DNA of 64,000 nt, from NCBI GenBank assembly GCA_948567375.1, contig OX419760.1, forward strand, positions 10,602,001-10,666,000. Reading direction: 5' to 3'. Below are positions 44,930-53,783 of this stretch, in pieces. Position 1 is the first letter of the stretch; each line of letters opens with the position of its first letter. A program made the translations under genes and the position numbers. The stretch comes from Lunularia cruciata (Eukaryota > Streptophyta > Marchantiopsida > Lunulariales > Lunulariaceae). Below the pieces are notes generated by a model. The model was not told the origin of the DNA and ran no database searches. It saw nothing but the letters and a program-made list of their open reading frames with translations.

Positions 44930-45707
44930 GGAAGAGGAAAATATGAAGAGATAGATTGACACTTGGGATCTGCAAGTAGGAAAAGATGTTAGGAAGCGGT
45001 GCTTAGGTAGGCAAGTCTACCGTTTGCTTCAGTATTTAAGTGCAGCAATCGCAGGACAATGTTATTCAGTATTCACATTTCTGAAGATAGATAAAGCAAA
45101 GTGCTGCTCTCAGTACTCGTCGCTTGAGCTTAATTCCGATTGTCAATTTTGTGTTTGTAGTTGTGAGTGTGTGGAGCATTCCGAAGAGCAAGTCAGTGTG
45201 TATGTGGATGTTGGAATCTGCAGCCTTGATTTTCATTTTGTGTGTTTGATCTTGAGTGAAGTGCATCGGAGCAATGCCTTGACAGATCTGAGAGGAATTG
45301 TAGTGTTGGTAGTATTCTGCATTCGTGAATGCAACACAAAGTTGATGTGAAGCAATTTTGATTGAGGAAGTTGTGCCTTCAATGGAGGGGTGGAACACAA
45401 TTTTGAGTGAAATCGTTCTTTGCAGTGAAGTGCCGTCTTTGGGAGAATCTGAATCATCACACTAAAGAATTGTTTGGACAGAATTTGCTATGATATGATT
45501 ATGTGTGTATTCGTGACAAGTTGTCAAAATTGTGAGCTTGTTACTCTCTTCTGGGTGTAGTTTCTACCTGAGAGATTAAAGAAGAAACCAAGAAGAACTG
45601 CAATTGTGACTTTTGACTTTATATTTGACCAATTCCCGATAGTATCTCTATGGGAACGAACTTTACTTACCTGATTACCGCAAAGTGATATTTTCCGGGT
45701 TGTCACA
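44930..45707 (+). promoter_or_regulatory. LTR-like 3' region of N1
   Basis: A purine tract (AGATAGGAAGAGGAAAATATGAAGAGA, 44,925 onward, given here by position) is followed by TATTTAA at 45,033-45,039, CAGTATTCACATTTCTGAAG, a G/T-rich leader and the terminal TTGTCACA. This order, purine tract then TATA then CA end, is what a 3' LTR would look like. No matching copy exists at the 5' end. Confidence 0.5.
45536..45582 (+). repeat. Conserved stem-loop block of N1
   Basis: Identical over 47 nt to 26,396-26,442 in N2. CTCTC/GAGAG outer and GGTGTAG/CTACC inner pairing. It lies 125 nt from the N1 3' terminus, the same distance as in N2. Confidence 0.8.
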
Positions 45708-45712
45708 GTTGC

Positions 45713-46280
45713 TCCAAGATTTCTATAGCAACATCAAATCCTAGAGTGCATATTAATCAAACCCTCATGGATAGTTTATCCATAAGTTGAAAGATTATCT
45801 CCGTCACTAATCTTGAGAACTAGCTGATGAAGGTGGTAGTATTTTTGTAGCTGTATTAAGACTCTCTCCAAGATCCTTCACCAAAGTCTCTAAAAGTGAT
45901 TTTACTCCACTACAATCATGTCTTTTTGGAAGTCCTTCAACTCCACAAACCTCACACAACTCCTTGGTCTTAGATCATCTCCCTTCCAATCTTGGTGAAG
46001 AAGGTCCAACATGCAAACCCAAGTCAAGTAAGCCTCTCATTTCCCTCAATCTCTTGCTCTCAAAGGTCAATGGACATGAACTTGCCTTATTTCCCTTCTC
46101 TCCACATAGAAAGCACTTAGACTCACTCTTTCTTCCAAGTGGTGTAGGTTTTTGGATCCTCTCAACACTCTCTTCAAATTCTATTGTAAACTCTCTTTTC
46201 CTCAAATCCACCCCTACAATCACCTCAAACCCTTGGGGAACCTTGCATAGTCTCAATTTCCACTCTTGGTGACCCTCCAT
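45713..46280 (-). pseudogene. Gypsy-1 upstream zinc-knuckle ORF
   Basis: The open stretch 46,280-45,975 (101 codons) includes EVIVGVDLRKREFTIEFEES and CFLCGEKGNKASSC. The spacing is that of a CCHC knuckle, C-x2-C-x4-x-x4-C, but Asn sits at the His position. A second Cys pair may follow in LCEVCGVEGLP near 45,950. It lies between the leader and gag of Gypsy-1. An extra ORF ahead of gag is unusual for Ty3/gypsy; it could instead be a foreign or duplicated gag segment. Confidence 0.5.
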
Positions 46281-47142
46281 GTTCCCAAGATGAATCTAAA
46301 CACTCAAACATGCTTTTTGTTGCTCTCAAACTCCTCATGCATGAGATCTCCACTCTGTAGAATTGACCCTTCCTCTTAATTTCACTCAGATATCTCAACT
46401 AATATGTGACAGTCCTCTGAAATTTTTCACACATAATCACAACTCTAGAGTGTCCATCCTTGCAAAATTTCAGATCTTTTCATTGAGCCATTTGGCCTAG
46501 ACACCTTTCTATTCAGCACACATATTTCAGATTTGGTCTGAAAACCACCCCCCTCACTTCAAAAACTCATAACTCCCTGCTCAAGAATGATCCCTCTCCA
46601 ATTTTTGTGTCAGCAGGTAGGATATAACGTTTGATATTTCTTAAAAATTTTCACAACAATCCACTGAAAATTAAAGAAATTACAAACTCTGTACAATTTT
46701 TGAGAGAGCATGCAGTTGCGGGAGTAGTTTACCCTATCAACTTTCAAAAGTTCTAGCCCAATGCGCATAATAGCTCTCACAATAATTAAAATTGTGCTAA
46801 CTGAAAGATAACCCAAGCTATCATATGTAGAAATTTCAAGTTCATATCTCAACTTGAGATTTCGGCCAAAATCACCTTAATCCCCAAAATCTGCAATCCA
46901 CCTCACACAATCTCTCCAATTCCTCTCATGTGTACAAGATGTACAAAATCACTTCAAAGACATCGTAATGAACTACAAGGTATAAAAATAGATCTTGGTT
47001 CTCTAACATAAGTTCAGCCCTCTCCTCTCCTCTCCTAATGTTATCTCCAAGTGAGCTCTCATAGTCTCCTTTTGTCTAATATAGAATTGAACGCGGAACA
47101 TTATCTTGCCTTCTAGAGAGGTCCCGACAATGGAACCAAAAA
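46281..47142 (-). mobile_element. Gypsy-1 untranslated leader and primer site
   Basis: On the minus strand the sequence after the LTR reads TTTTTGGTTCCATTGTCGGG (forward 47,123-47,142). This resembles the widespread plant gypsy primer site TGGCGCCGTTGCCGGGG, complementary to the 3' end of tRNA-Asp, with several substitutions. The remaining 0.8 kb has only a short ORF (46,852-46,610) without motif. Confidence 0.55.
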
Positions 47143-47830
47143 TGTGAGCCGGCCTGTCTCTTACTCAGGATGAACCTTTGATGGCTATTATTGTAACGCA
47201 CCATGGACTAAGAAGGCAAGGAACCCCAACTCCATCATACTCCTCCAAAGCTAACACTCCAAGACTCAAGACATTGCTCACTAGAGAACTCAATGAGAGA
47301 AAGATAGTTGCAAATGAAAGGATGATGAGTACCTCCTCACCCCTTGTTTATATACTTGTGAAATAGTTACGCACCAAAGTTACTAATTACCACAGTAACT
47401 TAAGTTACTAGACTAAAAGTCAAGCTAAGTCAAAAAGTAGAAAGAAATATCCATTCATATGGGCATATTCCACTAGCATGTGATCTTATCTTGACCCAAC
47501 CACTAAGTCAAGGATTCCTTCACATGGGCTATCCTTGGACTATAGAAGAATCCAAACAAAAAGGCTTGCGGGCCCAAGATTTCTCAACTCTTTCCTCAAA
47601 GCCAAACACCTAGGAATAATACCAAGTCAACACACTAGAATCCAAAATAGTGGTGCTCATCTTTTCCACTTCCTCTAAAGTAAGGTCCCCTCTATCTTAG
47701 CTATGACTAACTTTAGCTAATCATGACTAATGTAGAACCATCCTTTATCTCTATATAAATAATATATCTCAAGTACTTGTAATACCAAGCTTAATATCAC
47801 AATACCACACACATGCACAAATGGGTGTTA
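47143..47830 (-). repeat. LTR-A, 5' LTR of Gypsy-1
   Basis: 688 bp. On the minus strand it begins at the truncated TAACACCC start and ends GGCTCACA. It is collinear with the plus-strand copies at 48,552-49,224 and 56,110-56,801. The first bases of the usual TGTAACACC start are missing at 47,830, where N3-region sequence begins, so the outer edge is damaged. Confidence 0.88.
47347..47354 (-). promoter_or_regulatory. TATA box of LTR-A (Gypsy-1)
   Basis: Minus strand TATATAAA, conserved in the other two complete LTR-A copies. Upstream on the minus strand, a 16-bp palindrome AGTAACTTAAGTTACT lies at 47,394-47,409 among further GTTACT words. Confidence 0.55.
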
Positions 47831-48551
47831 GAGATCCTACTTGGTGCAACATGGTAACCTTGATCATAAAGTTTTTCTAATCCTCACGGACAACATACAT
47901 GAACAATGGGCAAGCAAATTTCTTCCAAGTATTGCACAAAAACCCATAGATTGGATGAAGATGTTCTATCATTGACCCAAGAACGCATGGACCAATTGCA
48001 AAAGGAGGACCTACTTCCCTCTCACCCTCCGTGTTACATTTTTATATTAGGATGAGACTACTACAAAATAAGAGGAAGCTTTCCTTGGCATATTACTATC
48101 TCTTGAGATATTATATGCGCCAACCAAGATATGAAAGAGAGATCAAGAAGTTGAAGGATGTCTTCATCAAATACAAGAAGAAGGGTATGTGGGTACCCAT
48201 AGACAAGGCTGCTAAAGAATGAACCAGCAAATGAAAGGTGGTCTTGACTCTACCAAAGAGCAAGAAGAGACCAAATCCTCAAGTAATTGACTCTTTGGAG
48301 GAGGAAGCTTCCAAGTTGATAACAAATAGTGATTGGGAAGTGATGGAGGAGCTGAGCAAGATTCACAAAATGCCCTAGTGAAGTTATGGTGCTTGTAGAA
48401 TGAGAGGGAACTTTTGCCGATTGTGGAATTAGCACCCCTAGAGCAAGAGAACTTCTTCTCCAAGGTAGAGGTGTCTTCCAACAATGCAAGAGGAAGAGAT
48501 GATGCAAGAATGAAGGTTCAATTTACTCTGGCAACATTGTTAGATTTGGAT

Positions 48552-49224
48552 TGTAACACCTATTTGTGCATGTATGTGCTATTATGATATATAAATTGAG
48601 ATTATAAGTACTATTATCTATATAGAGATGAAAGATGGTTCTAGATTAGTCGTGATTAGCTAAAGTTAGTCATAGTTAAGATAGAGGGAACCTTACTTTA
48701 GAGAAGGTGGAAAAGATGAGTACTACCATCTTAGATTCTAGTGAATTGCGTTGGTATTATTCCCAAGTGTTTGGCTTTGAGGAAAGAGTTGAGATCTCTT
48801 GGACCCACAAGCCTTTTTGCTTCAGATTTTTCTATAGTCCAAGGAAAGCCTATGTGAAAGAATCTTTGACTTAGTGGTTGGTTCAACATAAGACCATATG
48901 CTTAGGAGAATATTCCCATGAGTATGGATATTCCTTTAGAATTTAGACTTTATTAATTTTTTAGCTTAATAACTTGAGTTACTCTAGTAATCAATAACTT
49001 TGGTGCGTAACTATTTCACAAGTATATAAACTAAGGGTGTGGAGATATTCATCATCATTTCATTTGCAAGTATCTCTCTCTCTTTGAGTTCTCTAGTGAG
49101 CAATAGTTTGAGTTTTGGAGAGATAGCCTTGGAGGAGTATGGGTTCCTTGCCTTCTTAGTCCATGGTGTGCTACCATAATAGCCATCAGAGGTTCATCTT
49201 GGGTGAGAGACAAGTCAGCTCACA
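48552..49224 (+). mobile_element. Solo LTR-A inside the N3 ORF
   Basis: 673 bp, TGTAACACC to GCTCACA. The left flank ends GGAT and the right flank starts AGATG, so a GAT-containing 4-5 bp duplication is likely but imperfect. Neither a primer site follows nor a polypurine tract precedes, and the interrupted reading frame continues on both sides, which identifies a solo LTR left by recombination of a full element. Confidence 0.75.
49023..49030 (+). promoter_or_regulatory. TATA box of the solo LTR-A
   Basis: TATATAAA, at the same relative place as in the other LTR-A copies. Confidence 0.5.
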
Positions 49225-50780
49225 AGATGTGCCTAGCCAAGTTAGCCTTGACCAAAGCAACACTGTGGTGGGTGACAAGGAGGAGGCCTTGATATCATGA
49301 TTGTAGAAGAAGACTCCTCCCCCAACACCAATACACAAAGATGGGACAATTTAGGTTCCAACTATCCCTCAAGGAGAGAATCACCAAGTGGCAACTCCAC
49401 TTTAGGAACCAATGCTTGACATTGTCTTACCTTCACCATCCTAGGTGAGCAAAGGGAGACTTTTGAGTGACAAGAAAGGTAAGGGACCAAGGAGATATAT
49501 GTCCTTGGACCTAGATAGGATCATTGTGGAATTTAGCTCTCCTCCTAAAATTATTAGAACCAAGGAGATGGTGGTAAGTTACTCTAGACCCAAAGTAGGC
49601 TAGCTCATTGGGAGCACAAAGAGTACAAAGTACCCCAATGACCCCCACCCCAACTTGAGATCCTCTATAAGCAAGTGGAGCTATGTAGGCCCTACCACAA
49701 ATGGTACCATAGCCCAAGCCAAGTACACCGGTTTTCATGGAAGAGCTCTTCATGTACCCACTTAACCATAATCTATTGTCGTCTTAGGTTGTCTATATGT
49801 TGGAACCAATATTGAAGATCCTAGAGGAAGTCGTCCTTGCCTACCAAGAAATTGATCCTGTGGTGATGGACTGCAAGAGCTTGATTGATTTCTTGCACTT
49901 TCACATTCAGAAGGCCGTATGGGAAAAACAAGCAGTGGAGAGGGAGTTGGTCAAAGCCAACAACCATATTTTGCACTTGGAGACCCAATTCATGGAAATG
50001 AAAGGGTATGGTGCACATGAATCACTATACATTCTGAAAACTACAAGACTTGGATGCATGAAAATGACACCATGCATATAGAGCACAAGGTAGAATTATG
50101 GAGCATCAAGGCAGACCTTGCAATGATAAGGTAGGGTTTACCCAATGAGAGAAGGCCTTTACGGACTACAAGTCTGCACAAGAGGAGAGTATGGGGGGAA
50201 AAGGAGTGGGAGATGGCCAAAATGAAGGAGGAGATAGAAGGCTTGAGGTAGTGGGTTACCCAAATAGACTCCAACTTAACAACTATCAAGGGTAGATCCA
50301 AGCAGTGAGTGGAAGAGATGAAGAAAAAGCATACCAAAAAAGTTAATTGCTATGGACAAGGAGGTATCATCCTTGAAAAAGGAGCTAGATGGTCTTTGGA
50401 AGGAGAAGGTCATAGAAGAGCAATCTCTTTATGCCACCTTGGAGATCTTCAAGATGCATATCAAGGAGTTGTCCATGATTGTGACCAATGATGAAGACAA
50501 AACCTACATTCCCCAAGTACAAGTCAGATAAGAGGTGGAAATGGAGTTGCAATCCATCCATGATATTTTGGATGAGGAATGAAAGAGATTCCTTATAGTC
50601 ATGGAAGATGTTACCAATAGACTAAAGAACCAAGTGGAGTTGGCTATTACAACCCAAGCTCACTAGGCTAAGTTGTGAGAGCTGAAGTCAGAGATAAATG
50701 CATCAGAGGCCAAGACTTACTCCACTTGCCAACAATTGACCAAGTTGGCAGAGAAGTTGCACAAGCATGGTGATGCCAAT

Positions 50781-52084
50781 TTTGAAAGTGCTTAATCAAT
50801 ACCCACCATGAATTGGAGGAACACAAAAAACATATTAAGGAGTTATTTTGGAGGTGTAAAGATAACGGAAGGTCATGAAAGTAGATCAGGATGGACTAAA
50901 CTTATACAATTGTATAGTCTTGCACCATCAAGAGGTGGTCATCACAAAATGACCATCAGGTTGCCACTTCATCATGATGGGAACTTCATTTTGATGAGGA
51001 ATTCATCATGATGGGGAGTTCATTTTGTTGGAAGGTCTCCACATAATGACATTTATATGAATTTTTTGAGCAATTAAGGCTCTAAAAATTAATTTGATTC
51101 TTTTGTAATATCTTATCATCAAGACCACTCTCCTAATGTGTACCGAGAGTCATAAGAATGGTAGAATGTACAGTAAGTGCCTCTTTGCAAGTGGTGCCAC
51201 CATAGTTTTCAATCTCTAACAACCAATTAGGTAGAATAATGTTAGTCTTAATTCATAGTTATGGGACCATGACATCACACAACCATGGATGCACCCCATC
51301 TTGTTGTATTAGAGAGTATAATGGAAGTTAACCTGACTTAATATAGGTTCAGTCAGCATAGATTGGAGCTCCATCTCATACTTGTTTGTTCAAACTTGTG
51401 AATGTGAAAATTGCTTGTGAATGTGATTGCTTGTGGGTTTGCAAATTTGACTCTATTGAGGAGACAATGCCTAAGGACCTCTTAGATCTTAAGTGTATTA
51501 ATGTCACTATGTTGTATGTTTTGTGATTGCTAAGTCGAGCAGTGGTAAGAAACTTGTAGTTGGAACACAACTATTAAGGTGCGGGAGGGTAATCAAACTT
51601 GAAAGTTCAAAAGGATTATGATGCATTTAGATTTGTGATGTTTGTGATTGTCATAAAGTATCATGCATAATGAAAAACTCAAGGTATCACAAACCCATAG
51701 TATAGTGGTGAGGAGTGCCTTCTGGAAAGGATAGAATGCTCTGATTGGCACTTTGGTGTGCACTATATAGGTAACTGCAAGGGACATACCCTCAAGTCCA
51801 ATGACCAATATGAAAACCTAAATCATCACCTTCAAGAGCTCATGTAGTGAGATATCTTTTGTGAACATGATTTGGTGGTTTTATTTTGCTATAGTATGCC
51901 ATAGAAGAAAACCGTACTCTCTTCTAGAAATTGTCTTGCCCAAGAGTTTAGAAAAGTAATAATAGCCAACTTGTGACAAAGTGACACTTTCTCTTCCTTT
52001 CTAACCAATTCCAAGCCATGTCCTTATGGGAATGATATGTTCTTGCCAATTATAATATAAGTACATCAACATTGGGTTGTCATA
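50781..52084 (+). other. Non-coding 3' part of N3
   Basis: No ORF of note. 50,930-51,060 contains a short repeated motif, ATCATGATG(A/G)GGA with TTCATTTTG, occurring twice. The last 170 bp align with the N1 and N2 3' end as described for N3. Confidence 0.4.
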
Positions 52085-52380
52085 GGGTTCTATTGAGAAG
52101 ACCTACAAAGTCAATTCCTACTTATCAAAAGATCATGGTAATGGAATTGATCTAAGAGGTGGAGTAGAGGTAGACTTCCTAGCAAAAGCTTGACAAATAT
52201 TACAAGTTTTGCAATAATCAAGAAAATCCTTGAACATTCCACTCCAATGATAATCTACATCTAGAATCTTGAAGGTAGTCACCTTTCTTACAAAGTAACC
52301 CTCACACACCAAACCATGATGAAACTCCTTCATGAGTAGGATATATTCCTCTTTACCCATTTCTCTTTGAAGTAGAGCAT
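52085..52380 (-). pseudogene. Gypsy-1b integrase fragment
   Basis: The open part 52,360-52,133 contains FHHGLVCEGYF and CKTCNICQAFARKS, matching the zinc-binding module of the Gypsy-1 integrase. The catalytic core is missing because N3 sequence begins at the R-T-P position just after the first core motif region. Confidence 0.8.
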
Positions 52381-52424
52381 CTTCTCCTTAATGAAAAATA
52401 ATGTCCTTCACCATTATGTCAAGT

Positions 52425-53783
52425 CTAGATCTTGCTGCAAGGGCCTTCCATCTTCCTAGCATGCATCACATCAAGATAGTTACCTCTTGTAAAAAATTCC
52501 ACAATCTCCTTATACTCCATTGGAACCTCTTGAGTGATTAAGATTATTATGAGCTCCTCATCCAAGAAGAAATTATTGACTACCTCATCTCCATCATGAT
52601 CATAGGCCCTAGATAAAAAATCAACATTTGTATGTTTCTTTCTTGGCCCATCTTTAATTGTGTAATCATACTCAAACAAGAGTTTCATCTACCTTGCTAA
52701 CCTTCTTCCCACATTAGGCTTGTTGAAGATATATTTCAAAGCCTTGTGATCCATGAAAATGGTGGCTTTCCCTCCAATCAAGTAGTGTTGAAACTTTTTG
52801 GGACCAAAAACCACTACCAACCCTTCACTTTCCATGATTGAATAATTCCTCTTTGTTGAGACAATCTATCTACTAGCATAAGCTATTGGATGATCATGCA
52901 CATCTTGGTCTAATTGACTAAGAGTGCATTCTATAGCTACATTAGAAGCATCAATGTAAAGGATGAAAGGCTTACTCCAATCGCGTTTAGTAAGAATTGA
53001 AGCCATAACAAGGGATTGCTTGAGCTTCTCAAAAGCTTTGAGACTCTCCCTTGTCCTCAAAATCTCTATGTATTCTATCCATTTCTTCATGTAAATAGCC
53101 AATGCATAAGCCTTGTTGGAAAATGAGAAGATGAATCTCCTATAGTACCTAAAAATTCCTAAGAATTGGTGTAACTTTGTCAAGCTTAAAGGGAATGGAA
53201 GCTTTAAGATTTTCCTCATCTTTCTAGGATCCATTGCTATTCCATCCTTGGATCTGATACGCCCCAAATTAAACCTTCTTCAAAACCATATGCACTTCTT
53301 TGGGTTGAGTGATGCATTTGTTTCATCCAAGCATTGCAAAACCTTGATTAAGTGCTAAAAGTGCTCTTTCTTGCTCCCATAAACACAAAAATCATCAAAT
53401 CTCTCACAAATTTCCCAATGAAAGGTTCACACACCTTGTTCATGAACCTTCAAAATGTAGGTTAGAGCACAAAACCAAAAAGGCATGACTTTGAAAGCAT
53501 AAGATCTCCAAGTTGTGGTGAATTGTTGATGCTCTTGTGCAATCTTGGTTTGGTTGTAGCCACTATAACCATCTCTAAAAATTTATCTCTCATGACTCAC
53601 AACCTCCTCTAAGATCTTATCAATAAATGTGAAGGGATAGTACTTCTTGGTGGCAAGATTGAGTTTTTGGTAATCCACATATATCAAGAGTTTGCCATTT
53701 TTCTTTCTCACAATCACAATTAGAGACACCCATTCTAAATTCTCCACATCAAAGCTGAACTTTTCCTCCTTGAGCTTATCCAT
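52425..53783 (-). pseudogene. Gypsy-1b RT and RNase H
   Basis: Pieces: 53,783-53,583 (VSLIVIVRKKNGKLLIYVDY, RT start), a decayed palm around 53,300-53,500, 53,267-52,866 (FLGIFRYYRRFIFSFSNKA, then RNase H YIDASNVAIECTLSQ), and 52,688-52,425 (FEYDYTIKDGPRKKH, then the acidic spacer). The same domain order as Gypsy-1, with frameshifts between every piece. Confidence 0.85.

Larger units (their letters stand above)
42014..45707 (+). mobile_element. N1: LTR-lacking mobile element with 5-bp target duplication
   Basis: 3,694 bp starting TGTGGTACCCACATTTTTTTG and ending GGGTTGTCACA. The flanks are gttgc at 42,009-42,013 and gttgc again at 45,708-45,712. Joining the flanks restores an open minus-strand reading of Gypsy-1 (L-E-Q-P-E-P-F). 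The 5' terminus is itself an interrupted inverted repeat, TGTGG-TAC-CCACA. The first 700 bp and last 700 bp show no similarity, so no LTR pair exists. The last 780 bp look promoter-like (TATTTAA at 45,033). Homologous to N2. Confidence 0.88.
37691..47830 (-). mobile_element. Gypsy-1: Ty3/gypsy element with LTR-A, containing N1
   Basis: Read on the minus strand: LTR-A 5' LTR (47,830-47,143), tRNA-Asp-like primer site, leader, zinc-knuckle ORF, N1 insertion, gag, protease, RT, RNase H, integrase. Without N1 (3,694 bp) the remainder is about 6.4 kb. The integrase stops after its second catalytic Asp at 37,691, so the 3' end and 3' LTR were lost by deletion against Gypsy-3. This is the best preserved element of the window, with open stretches of 432, 377, 293 and 166 codons, yet it carries frameshifts. 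Confidence 0.85.
48031..50780 (+). pseudogene. N3 ORF remnants with coiled coil
   Basis: Pieces in order: 48,031-48,222 (63 codons, basic, YYLLRYYMRQPRYEREIKKL); a stretch to 48,551 ending KVQFTLATLLDLD; then after the solo LTR a continuation beginning DVPSQVSLDQSN at 49,226; then 49,797-50,081 with SLIDFLHFHIQKAVWEKQAV and a Glu/Lys/Leu-rich coiled coil that continues with breaks to about 50,780. No enzyme motif is visible. Globular-core words of the N1 ORF were not found, so this may be a related but distinct protein. Confidence 0.45.
47831..52084 (+). mobile_element. N3: diverged N-like element interrupted by a solo LTR-A
   Basis: 4,254 bp, or about 3.6 kb without the solo LTR, the size of N1 and N2. 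The right end resembles the N termini: CTAACCAATTCC, TTATGGGAATGA and TTGGGTTGTCATA align in order with the last 110 bp of N1, and the sequence stops exactly where the Gypsy-1b integrase begins. Near 51,915 TACTCTCTTCT recalls the stem-loop block. A coiled-coil ORF remnant lies inside. The left end was not recognised and no target duplication was found, so membership in the N family is tentative. Confidence 0.4.

Noticed and set aside
42014-45707. N1 as an ordinary LTR retrotransposon
   Set aside because: No LTR pair: the 5' 700 bp and 3' 780 bp show no similarity, and no gag-pol enzyme motif is present. Kept open as an alternative with a single LTR.
42014-45707. N1 as a DNA transposon with terminal inverted repeats
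   Set aside because: Only TGTG/CACA and a weak 6-of-9 match pair at the ends, and no DDE motif was seen. Not excluded, but unsupported.
48183-48197. TGTGGGTACCCATAG as the left terminus of N3
   Set aside because: It resembles the N 5' end but lies within an open coding stretch, and no matching duplication follows 52,084.
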